64,000 nucleotides of DNA, from NCBI GenBank assembly GCA_033439295.1, contig JAVTLE010000010.1:1984001-2048000 (forward strand). Direction: 5' to 3'. Shown piece after piece: positions 36,901 to 45,058 of this stretch. Position 1 is the first letter of the stretch. Each line of letters begins with the position of its first letter. The notes beneath the pieces were generated by a model. The model did not search any database and was not told the origin of the DNA. It was given only the letters and a program-made list of their open reading frames with translations. Made by a program: the position numbers and the translations under genes. This stretch comes from Deuterostichococcus epilithicus. Its lineage: Eukaryota > Chlorophyta > Trebouxiophyceae > Prasiolales > Stichococcaceae.

Positions 36901-38476
36901 ATTTGATATTTCAACACCCCTCGACTCGCAGGCGGGCGCCTGCTGGACGGTGTGGCAGCGGCGGACCGGCCGCCGCTGCTGCCCGGCTGCCCGCCGTTGG
37001 CGGTGCTGGACGTCAGGTGAATCGCAGTCAAGTGTTCAAAAGTGATTACCAAGTTGTATACGAGATTTAGCTCGTGGTGAGGCTCGGGCGGCGATTCGTG
37101 AAGGGACGATCCCGGTGCAAACCTCGTTCGCATGGACTCACGGCATTTATGTCTTCGCTGCCTTATGGCTGCCGACATGGCACTTCCTGATGTCGGAAAA
37201 CTTTCACCTTTCGCTGCGCATTTCTTCCTGTACTGCAGGGGCTCCGAGGCGTACGACGCGTCCCGCAGCGCCTCGAACGCCGCAGAGGCGCAGGCAGTCA
37301 GGCGCCTGGTGGCGCAGCTGGCCGCCGCGGGCGTGCCGCCGTCCGCGGTCGGCGTCATCTGCTTCTTCCGGGCCCAGGCGAGTGGCACTTGCACCGTGTG
37401 CTGGTGTTGACGCGCTGCAACACAGCCGCGCCGGCACCCATGCGGTTCAACGTTGAGCTAGCGCCGCCTGCACGCCATCTGTGCCCCCCATGTGCGCTCC
37501 CGCAGGCGCCGTGACAATGATGAGGGTGGTTTATCTCGACGGCAGTGTCGAGACTGCTGGAATGTTGCAATCGCAACCAAGCGGGCCAGCGTCGCACCTC
37601 ACAGCGAGTAATGCACGGCCGCAGGTCCGCTGCATACAAGCGGCGCTGGGAAGCCTAGCCCCCGCCGCAGAGCCTCCTCCGCAGGGCGAGGCCGCGGACG
37701 GCGGCGCGGACGCGGACCCAGCGGAGCCGCTAGAGGCAATCCAGGTCGCCACCGTGGACAGCTTTCAGGCAAGATCGCTCTCCTCCATGTGCAGCGTTTA
37801 TGGGTGTATGTGTGCGATGGGCAACTGATCAAGTTGAGGTTTGAACAGCGGACAAGTTCAGTGGTGATGAAGTGCTGGTGGCTCAACTTAGTGTCCAAAC
37901 ATCCAGAATGATGATCTAAACAGCGTCCGTGTCACGGAAGGATTTGCTCAGGGGACACGTCGTCAACGTTGCCTTTTGCTCATAACGCTGCAGGGCATGG
38001 AGAAGGAGGTCATCATCCTGTCCACAGCGGTGACGCGGCCCGGGGCCTTCGCCTCGGACGCACGCCGCCTGAACGTGGCGCTCACCCGCGCGCGGCGGCA
38101 CCTGTTCATCGTCGGCGCCGCGCCGGCGCTGGCGCAGTTGGCGCCGGCGCTGTCAGACATCGTCGGCGGCTGCCGCGGGCGGGTGAATGCCTTCTGGCCG
38201 GATGGCCGGCTGCTGCTGCCGCAGCCCGCTTCGGCGGCAACGACCGGCACATCAGCATCGCACCCCACAGCGGCGGCGGGTCTGGCGGCGGGAGTGGCGG
38301 CAAACCCTGCGCCGGCTGCGGCAGCAGCGAGAGCTGCAGCTGAAGCAGCTTCCGGCGCCAAGTCGCCTGCGCATGTGCTGCCGCCGCAGCAGCGCCCGCC
38401 ACAGTCCCACTGGCAGCCATCTGTAGAGATGCCAATTACTGATCAGCAACTGGACTTCCAGGCCGCCGCAAACTGA
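30914..38476 (+). CDS. ZGRF1: ZGRF1-like superfamily 1 DNA helicase
   Basis: Exon 1 (30914-30940, MFAVLWTTQ) splices to IRKKVKTYHDGFVSVSGTRV and, further on, DIDCFEGYLVNCLEEQ: a DUF2439-like N-terminal domain as in ZGRF1. A disordered Pro/Ala-rich region (31500-32600) follows. The helicase core then shows GDLWAISSNQRL, NLNEEQAAVL (Q-motif region), Walker A HGPFGSGKTT (split by an intron, about 34915/35118), AAHTNAAVDRILLGL, FLRVGSLPRIDKGVLPHSLHA (a very ZGRF1-like block, 35505-35560), motif II LLDEASQVVEPLAL, GDPCQLPP, LLRRQYRCHPALS, VATVDSFQ joined to GMEKEVIILS, and motif VI LNVALTRARRHLF. The stop is at 38474-38476. No GRF zinc finger was found. In animals this 5'-3' helicase promotes Rad51-dependent recombination and interstrand crosslink repair. 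The poly-Ala C-terminal tail has no assigned role. Confidence 0.85.
36155..36204 (+). repeat. Intronic copy of the helicase motif-II exon end
   Basis: Bases 36155-36204 repeat 36069-36118 with about six mismatches in 50, including the splice donor CCG|GTGCGC. The copy is preceded by an acceptor-like CTTTAG. It would encode EPLPLAPILRFKGR in place of EPLALAPILRSTCR, so it might act as an alternative exon end or be a decayed duplicate. Confidence 0.75.
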
Positions 38477-38605
38477 TGCAGCTCTGATGCTTTACATGCA
38501 GCTGACGAGTGCATGCACAAAGAGCCATGAGCCTCCATGGGGTCTGGTGCTGGTTGTTTCGGAGCGGCTTTTTCAGCCACACAACCACAGCACAGGTGTC
38601 GGGCA

Positions 38606-38610
38606 TGTAA
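38606..38610 (+). promoter_or_regulatory. Candidate TGTAA poly(A) signal of the helicase gene
   Basis: TGTAA lies 130 bases after the helicase stop, the expected place for a green-algal poly(A) signal. The next base begins the snRNA upstream element. Confidence 0.35.
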
Positions 38611-38620
38611 ACCCATAACC
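38611..38620 (+). promoter_or_regulatory. snRNA upstream element copy (U5 5' half)
   Basis: ACCCATAACC begins 70 bases before the predicted 5' end of the U5-like RNA. The same word, on the other strand, begins 70-72 bases before U1, U2 and U4. Functional role is inferred from this fixed spacing. Confidence 0.65.
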
Positions 38621-38680
38621 GGTCACCCCGATAGCCAAAACGGCTCAGAACTTGATCTGGCATTGCATCCAATCACTTTA

Positions 38681-38722
38681 ACGGCGAGGTCAGCTCTGTT
38701 GCCGTACAAATCTTTCGCCTTT
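38681..38722 (+). ncRNA. U5 snRNA 5' half (interrupted in loop I)
   Basis: Starting 70 bases after the first base of the upstream element, the sequence follows U5 from its 5' end through TACAAATCTTTCGCCTTT. The loop-I word GCC lies at position 37, as in human U5. After CGCCTTT (38716-38722) U5 identity stops. The missing 3' half is found at 40946-41021. Joined conceptually, the two halves pair in all three stem-I helices. Alone, this half lacks an Sm site and is unlikely to be a working snRNA. Confidence 0.65.
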
Positions 38723-40945
38723 CAGTACGGCCCCAACCCTGATCTTGCCGACGCTTGCACACATTCGCTCGTCGCTTAGCGGTGCATGGCAAAGCTTGCA
38801 ACTTACAAGCTATGGCGAGGATTCAGTAGAGTGAGATGTGCCGATTGGGGCTGGGCAATTGAGAGACCTTGCGAGACGAAGGCAATTTTCTCCCGCCAGA
38901 TTTTCCGCGGCACTCTGGTGAACTCAGCTATGCGCATCACACTAACTACATCACTATCCGGGCGCAGCCCTGTCATGCTGTGTCGCACCCGAATGACAAC
39001 ACACACCCGAATGACAACAACGTTCAGATATGGATTCGCCGTGCCGATGTCGAAGATGCCATTCTTCACATCGTATTTGCCAATTGCCAATGACCTTCGG
39101 CGCCTTGATGGCAAATATGATCTGCGTGCCCAACAGCTTCCTGTCGCTTGATTGACGGGGCGTGCAGGCCCAAGCGACGTACATGGCCTCATGAGCAGGG
39201 TCGGCCTTGCAAGGAACGAGGGTGTGCCACCTGCGCATGGGAGCGGTTTCTGCCGCTGGACTCTCCATGCTCATTGTCCACTAAGATGTGTGTCAGGCGC
39301 CGGTGCAGCGCCTCTCCGTCCGCCCAGCCGTGCTGCCGCGCCAATCGCGGCAGAAGGACACAGTCTTCGAGGTGAAACCCGTCTAGCGCTGCCCGTGATG
39401 CAGGGTCATCAATTAGTTACCCGCTCGTTCGCCACCAGCTTCTCGTCAAGCCCGAGAGCTGCAAGCTTGGCTGCCAGCGGGCAGTGAAATGCAACAAGAG
39501 CAAAGTGGTTTTGGACACTGATGACTCGCTTCAGGTCGGTGTTGCGGCTGACGTCAGGATTGGTGCAGCCGAGGAGCGGGCAAGGGTGCTGAGGCATTCG
39601 TTCAGGTGCAACAGTCCGCCTGACGGCGCAGCAGCAGATATGCTGTCTCGCAGCCGGGCCCAGGGAGGCGCAGTGCGTGCTGCGCCTGCTGCAATTTTAT
39701 CATACACCTGCCGTGGCCACGAGAGGTATGTAATATAATAGAGCCAAGAAGCGCTTCAAGCCGTTGGAGCCCGCCGGAGCTGCTAGGACATGTCGCATTC
39801 ACTGTCGGAAGGCGTCCCGGAGGATTGCGTCTGCTGCAGCACCGACGGGATGTTGTGCAAGAGATGCAACGCAGGTCGTCGATGCGTTCGAAATCGCGGT
39901 CTGGTCGATATGTTATTCGCATTTCTGCGCTGAGGACCCAACTTCAGCTACACTGAGCTCTTCCGAGTCGCCTCGCGGCGTCGGTCGCCGCTCGAGAATG
40001 GGTCAAATGCTCTTATTGCGTCAGGTGGTACCTGCCCTGCACACTATGGCTACGCCGCCTGAGGCGCACCTTGAGATAATCAAGCCGTCGGGCCTCGATA
40101 ACACTGGATTGCCGCGTCTCCGGCCGCGGCGTTGAATGGGTGGCCATAAGTGCCGGCTCGCGCCTCCGCAGCGGCGGCGTCCCAGTGGCACGCTTGGCCC
40201 CTCGTCATGAGGTGCTGCAACACGGCTGCCAATCCTGCAGATCTGCGCCGCGTATCGGCGACACCGCGCGCCACTTCTGCTGCACATTGCGCTGCTGGCG
40301 CCCGACGAGCTGACTGCACGCCAACCCTCGACTGACTTGACCAACCTTGCGCACGGTGCTATTGAGTCATGGTGGCGGAGCTGCCCGTCGCGGCTCGTAG
40401 TACAAGTATGACCAGCGACCCTTTTGCCTCGCAGGCACATGCCCTGACGCCATCAGATGATCGCACTCTGGATGATCGGCACCGCCTCAGTTGCAAGGGC
40501 AATTGCTTGCAGCGTGCCCCCACATCACCAGGTGCCTGAACCACTGCTGCCCTGCCCGACCAAGCAGCTGCACCCACTTTGCAACGGCAGCTCACGTGTA
40601 AACTGCATACTACGGTCAGCACGGGCACTGCCAAGCGGGCATTTTAGGCCGTACCACCTCTCTGCACGTCGATGATAGTCAGCGCTATTGGTGGCGTCAC
40701 AGGATGCAGAATGTAGAGGATGTATTGGCAGCAGGCTCGGAGTCATGGGGCAGGCTGGAGGACGTTGCGATACGAAAAGGCGACAGCAGCGATAGGGGCG
40801 GCAGCCGCAGCAGCAACGGCCGCAGTAGCAGTGGTCAAAGAAGTGTGCCAGCTGCGCGGCGGGCTGCGGGTAGCTGAAATAGAAACGGGACGCGGCAGCT
40901 GCTGCTGCTGCTTGGACAACGCATTCAAGTTCAGCAGGAGCAGCC
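38723..40945. other. 2.2-kb segment separating the two U5 halves
   Basis: Bounded on both sides by the 7-base word CGCCTTT (38716-38722 and 40946-40952), which would fit an insertion with a 7-base target duplication or a microhomology rearrangement. The ends (CAGTACGGCC... and ...GGAGCAGCC) are not obvious inverted repeats and I see no transposase. Inside are a 17-base tandem pair (CACCCGAATGACAACA near 38987-39020) and a possible small gene. Confidence 0.4.
39790..40541 (+). CDS. Possible small multi-exon gene, Cys-rich start, low support
   Basis: An ATG at 39790 opens MSHSLSEGVPEDCVCC..., continuing STDGMLCKRCNAG to a donor (GCAG|GTCGTC). The paired cysteines look zinc-binding but match no family I know. 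Later acceptor-donor bounded stretches read APLLLHIALLAPDEL (about 40268-40312) and AHALTPSDDRTLDDRHR to a stop near 40541. Phase compatibility between them was not established. It could be coding sequence of the inserted segment or chance open frames. Confidence 0.2.
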
Positions 40946-41021
40946 CGCCTTTTACTAAAGATTTCCGAGCGCTGTCTTCGACAAGCCGTATTTCCCAATT
41001 TTTCCTGTGCCTCATCGGCAC
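40946..41021 (+). ncRNA. U5 snRNA 3' half
   Basis: Begins at loop I (CGCCTTTTACTAAAGATTTC), continues with the 3' strand of stem I (GCTGTCTTCGACAAGCCGT), an Sm-type site CCAATTTTTCC (about 40995-41005) and a terminal hairpin GTGCC-TCATC-GGCAC (41007-41021), then a C-rich tract. These are the U5 elements in correct order and spacing. No U5 5' strand or upstream element precedes it: the bases before CGCC are GGAGCAGCC. It pairs with the 5' half at 38681. Confidence 0.75.
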
Positions 41022-42656
41022 TAACCCCCCCCTCCCCTCGCCCCCCTTCCATTTAGCACAACACCCGTTGTCCAGCTTGGTGTAGTCCGCTTGCGCATTG
41101 GAAGTGCGTGGCCTTTGTGATATAGCACTAGTCGGACCACACACAAGGCAAGCCCTTGTAAACTCAGCGAACCACACAGGTGCACAGTAGGCGCCCGGCA
41201 GACGCGCCAGAAGAGCACAAACAACCAGTCTGTAGGGTCCAACGCCATTCAAAGTCAGAACAAAACCACGACAAAGTACATAGCATGCAATGAAACTAAA
41301 CCCAGGCCAGCGGCTAGGCGCTGCCTGCCAACTGGACGCCCACCGCTGCAGAAATTGATAAAGGGCTCTCGGGCGGCGGCAGACCCCGCCACCGCTATGG
41401 GGCCGCTCCTTCTGCACCTCGATGGGCACCCGAGCAGCGCTTTGCGGCCGCCCATTGCAATTGCAGGATCAGCCGCAGCCCCGGCTGCGCTGCTTATTGG
41501 CCATCCAAGATGCGGCGGGTCGCCAGCCTGCGCCCATAGTCCATGGCGGACAGGGCTGCCAGACACAACAAATGTTGGACCTCCCGCTCCACCCTCCACT
41601 GACTGCGCATGAGCCAGACGTCGACCGCCCGCAAACACCTCCCTGCTGCTGCTGCTACGCCGGCGCCTGCTGCCGCTGCTGCAGGGGTTCAAACGCGCCT
41701 GAGGCCTGATTAGAGAGTCTCCTCAACCTCGTTTGCGGAGCACATCGTGCTCCGCAGATTGCTGCCATGATCTGGCAGCGTGGTGTGGTGCTCATTGGCA
41801 AAACCACCGCTTCCAATTGAGAAACCGGTTCCGTTTGCGCCAGCTACTCAGCGGGCTCAGCGCGACCACGCTGTCACAATTCCCGCCATCGGTCAGAGCG
41901 AGCGAGCGAGCGAGCGAGCGAGCAGAAGTAGCTACTTGCCTGGTGCCAAAGAGCGGACAGCATCAGCGTCGCGTCGACCTCCCCTAGAGGCTCCGCCAGG
42001 GCCAGCTGCTGCAGGGTGGCGTGCGCCCCTCCCTGCTGCCCAGGGGGCGGCGCGTCGGCCACCAACAGCACCGCCGCGTCGCGCAGCAGCGTCATGCTGA
42101 AGCGTTTACTGGCAAAAGGGAATACGGTCAAGTCGGACATGTGCACAAGTTGACAAGCACGCCTAAAGAGCCTGAGTCCATTTGCATCCCGATGCCATCC
42201 TGGGTGTCAGCTGCAGATTAAAGCACCGACCGCGGAGGCTCAAAGTACAAAGNAGACGATGCTTCGCTCTGACACACTCGCACATCAAAGGTTCACCTCA
42301 TGCCTGCCATAACATACAGCAATCTAAAGGAAGGGCATGCTCCGTGCGCCCGCACGGTGTTGGTGATGTAGGCGATAGCAAGTGGTGACGGCAGCCCACT
42401 CTAGCGCTCCTGCTGCAGCAGCGTGGTCAGCACTCCCACTCTGCGCACCGGCCCCCAGTGCTCCACCAGGCGCCTGCGCTTCAGCACACATATGAAGGTC
42501 GAACGTCAATACCTGCAGCATGGCGCAAGGGCGTCTGTTCCTATTGGAAACCTGCCTTTAGGAGTGCGCTGCTGCCTAGGTGCTCAGCTGGTGCTGAGCA
42601 GGACGAAGCCATGTGTAGGTGTGGGTGGGGTGTTTGGGGAATATGGGGTGTTGTTT
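41022..42656. other. Non-coding stretch between U5 3' half and U4
   Basis: Apart from the GAGC microsatellite and a short C-rich tract at 41025-41050, I find no conserved RNA or protein signal. A 228-residue minus-strand ORF overlapping the U5 half is antisense shadow. Confidence 0.35.
41896..41923. repeat. Microsatellite (GAGC)7
   Basis: Seven perfect GAGC units in non-coding DNA of the RNA island. Confidence 0.9.
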
Positions 42657-42802
42657 GGAGGGATACAGCCNAAGCGCCCTCCGTCCAGAAATTGTCAAAG
42701 GGCCGAAGCCACGATGACGGGGATTGGATTTAGTTTTCAACCAGCAATAGTCGCGTCTCGGTTAGACCTCATTAACTGCGACATTGCCCCAAGCGCAAAG
42801 AT
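42657..42802 (-). ncRNA. U4: U4 snRNA
   Basis: Minus strand from 42802 starts ATCTTTGCGCTTGGGGCAAT, the plant U4 5' end. It continues through the U6-pairing stem II and 5' stem-loop region (AATGAGGTCTAACCGAG, ATTGCTGGTTGAAAAC), a middle hairpin, an Sm site (CAATTTCTGG) and a 3' hairpin closed by GGAGGG/CCCTCC, total about 146 nt. One N (42671) lies in the last hairpin. U4 escorts U6 into the tri-snRNP. The gene lies downstream of an upstream element at 42864-42873. Confidence 0.92.
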
Positions 42803-42863
42803 GCNGATCAGCGAACCTGGAATACATCTTGTGACGCGCAATTTTTGGGTATCGATNCACCCC

Positions 42864-42873
42864 AGTTATGGGT
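42864..42873 (-). promoter_or_regulatory. snRNA upstream element of U4
   Basis: On the minus strand reads ACCCATAACT, first base 71 before the U4 5' end. No TATA box is evident between element and start. Confidence 0.7.
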
Positions 42874-43106
42874 GCACCACTGCCTAATCCCGCCAATTTA
42901 TAAACTGGCGGGTACCAGGACGCCTCGAAGTTGCCGCGATGAACCCGTGCCCGTGGCGATCGAGGCGAGCACGATTGCGTCTGGATGACTTCCAGCAGAC
43001 CAGCATATAACGCGTCAGCCGGCAAGCCCTATAGAGCCAGCGCTGCCCGTTGCACGACGAGGATTGTCTGTCCATTGCTAGAACAACCGAGGAAAACCAT
43101 AACGGG

Positions 43107-43130
43107 CTGCCCTAAACCCTAAACCTAAGC
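43107..43130. repeat. Short TTTAGGG-type interstitial telomeric motif
   Basis: CCCTAAACCCTAAACCTAAG on the plus strand, about two to three degenerate copies of the plant/algal telomere unit, abutting the truncated U4. Confidence 0.7.
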
Positions 43131-43139
43131 GCAAAGATA
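43128..43139 (-). pseudogene. Truncated U4 5' end
   Basis: Minus strand from 43139 begins ATCTTTGCGCTT, identical to the first 12 bases of U4, then turns into AGGTTTAGGGTTTAGGG and unrelated DNA. It still has an upstream element 67 bases before its start (43197-43206). The rest of U4 is absent. Confidence 0.65.
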
Positions 43140-43196
43140 CCCTGTGCAACCAAAAGACAAACAATGACAGGCTTTGCCCGCGGTCGGCACTGCCCG

Positions 43197-43206
43197 AGTT
43201 ATGGGT
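43197..43206 (-). promoter_or_regulatory. snRNA upstream element of the truncated U4
   Basis: Minus strand ACCCATAACT, first base 67 before the U4-like start, slightly closer than the 70-72 of the other genes. Confidence 0.55.
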
Positions 43207-43618
43207 TTGGTGATCTGAGGCATTGAGTCCCAGCGTCCGTGGGCGCTTTGCTAAGATAGGTATCTAGCATGGTTCCTTGCTGCAATGCATCCTTTCGCGG
43301 GTCGCATTTGACTGCGGCATGCTGCTGCTGGTTTGCAGCCACTGCCGCCACTGTGGGACCTGCGGCGGCCGGTGGCGATGCTCTTATGGCGAGCTTGGGC
43401 GCCGCACGGTGACAACATGTTCAAGGTTGCTTTTTGCTATTTGCTGGCTAGCTTTAGGCTTCCAGTCAGGTGAGCAGCGGGTCACACGCCTGGCGCAGGG
43501 CAAGATGACAATTGAGAGAGTGTCGCCATGCCCCGCAATGCAAGCTTGAACGACNGGCGGAACTATTATCTGCAGTGGTTTTTGGGGGTGAGTGGTTGAG
43601 GGGGAGGGGGAGGGGGGA

Positions 43619-43815
43619 GGGCTGCTCGGTCGTGGCTGTAGTGCAGTGCCAACGCGTCCAAGCGAGCAGGCCCGGCCGGATAAGTCCGACATGGTGGAGC
43701 CTACCGCCCAGAAAAATTCATTTGATCGAAACGGTTCAATGAACCGATATCAGCGATCAAACTGATAAGAACAGATACTACACTTGATCTTAGCCAAATA
43801 GGCCGAGAAAGGTAT
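43619..43815 (-). ncRNA. U2: U2 snRNA
   Basis: Minus strand from 43815: ATACCTTTCTCGGCC, GGCTAAGATCAAGTGTAGTA (branch-point recognition GTAGTA), TCTGTTCTTATCAGTTTGAT, stem-loop II, Sm site (AATTTTTCTGG), then stem-loops III and IV. The last contains GGCACTGCACTACAGCC and closes with GCTCG/CGAGC-type pairing at 43619. Length is about 197 nt, as in plants. U2 pairs with the intron branch site. Followed on the minus strand by a CCCTCCCCCC tract. A clear match. Confidence 0.95.
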
Positions 43816-43875
43816 ACCCAACGGGGCTTTGCGTTGACGGTAGTGACTTGGGAGTAGAAGCCCCTAATGGCCTTG

Positions 43876-43885
43876 AGTTATGGGT
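43876..43885 (-). promoter_or_regulatory. snRNA upstream element of U2
   Basis: Minus strand ACCCATAACT, first base 70 before the U2 5' end. Confidence 0.7.
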
Positions 43886-44259
43886 CAAAGTCTCATGGTT
43901 GATCTGTGCAGCTGTGGTGCCTCTTCCTTGACGCTGGGCCAGCAGGCTGTCAGTAGACATGGGGAGGCGTCTCATCTACCCANNCATGGCCACTCGCAAC
44001 GTTCCACCACCGTTTACCCCCACGCCGCTCTTGACCACACGGCTGCACGCGCCGGTGCCGCAGCACCCGGGCAGCCAGGCTCCACCGGTTGCGCAGCATC
44101 TGAAGGGGCGCTGCGTGACGCACAGCAGCGTGCACAGTGCTTCGCGCAGATCATCATGTACGTATGAGCCGTGCACCAGTGCGCTTGGACAATATTTGTG
44201 GAGAATAGGCGGGGGTGGTGGGAAGGGTGGGTGGGGGGAAGGGGGGTTAATGTGGGGGT

Positions 44260-44422
44260 GGCCGAGGATGCGCACGCGCAAGCCTCAGCCTACCATAAAT
44301 TATTCCGTCGGAACGCAGACTTGCTACGACCATAGAGCGACCGCAAGCAGAGTGCAAGGCGAGCAGTCAACTCTACCGCCGACCCCTTCTTGATCGGGTC
44401 GAACGGCCGGACAGGTAAGTAT
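44260..44422 (-). ncRNA. U1: U1 snRNA
   Basis: Minus strand from 44422 begins ATACTTACCTG, the 5'-splice-site-pairing sequence. Loop I reads GATCAAGAAGG (U1-70K site), loop II TTGCACTC (U1A site), the Sm site AATAATTTATGGTAG, and the last hairpin GGCTGAGG...CCTCGGCC ends at 44260. Total is about 163 nt. A C-rich tract follows. All diagnostic U1 elements are present and in order. Confidence 0.95.
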
Positions 44423-44484
44423 GCCTTGACAGCAGCGAACATGAAATTAAACGATGCAATATATTGGGACATCTGCCATCGTCC

Positions 44485-44494
44485 AGTTATGGGT
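44485..44494 (-). promoter_or_regulatory. snRNA upstream element of U1
   Basis: Minus strand ACCCATAACT, first base 72 before the U1 5' end. An AT-rich AATATATT lies near -40 but is not shared with the other genes. Confidence 0.7.
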
Positions 44495-44639
44495 TGGGGT
44501 CGAGGGTACCTCTAGGCAGGCAGGCTAGGGTAGTTGTGGACTTGTGGTTGGTGGGTGAACACCCGCCGCATCGTCAGGGTTCACCGACATGCACCTACTC
44601 ACAACCCGCAACTGCACATCCAGGTAGCTTAGGACGCCT

Positions 44640-45010
44640 GATAGCTTTGGGAAGGAAGGCAAGCCTGGCGAGGTGGGGGCACCGCCGGCGCGAATGGATA
44701 GAAAAGCTGGCAGCTTTGGGAAGGGGACCCTGATGAGGCGGGGGCGCCAGCGGCAGCGGCAGCGGCAAGCTTGGATGGTTGGGGAGCCTGATTGATGCTT
44801 TAATTTACTGGAAGGGAATGAAAGCCTGGTGCGTGAGGCGGGGCACCGGCTGCAATACTGGTAGTTTTCGGAAGGGAGAGACGCCTTGAAAAGTGAGGGG
44901 GTGACGCCAGCGGCGCTAGTAGGAAGGCTGGTAAGTTTGGGAAGGGAGCTGGTGAGGTTGGCCCCAGGGGCGCCAGCAGCGGGTAGCTTGCTTGGGAAGG
45001 GAGGGAAGCC
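44640..45010. repeat. Degenerate minisatellite, about 60-70 bp period
   Basis: Roughly six diverged units each starting near (A)GCTTTGGGAAGGGA and continuing with GC-rich GAGG.GGGGGCGCCAGCGGC-like sequence. It lies directly downstream of the EFL1 stop on that gene's strand. Confidence 0.7.
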
Positions 45011-45058
45011 ACGAGTTCAAGGTTCATGACATACACTGTACAGCATCCGCAACTCGCG

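Noticed and set aside
40743-41429. 228-residue minus-strand ORF
   Set aside because: Runs antisense through the U5 3' half and shows no conserved segment.
38477-45058. U6 snRNA expected within the snRNA cluster
   Set aside because: Searched by eye for the conserved U6 central words on both strands and found none; absence here says nothing about the genome.
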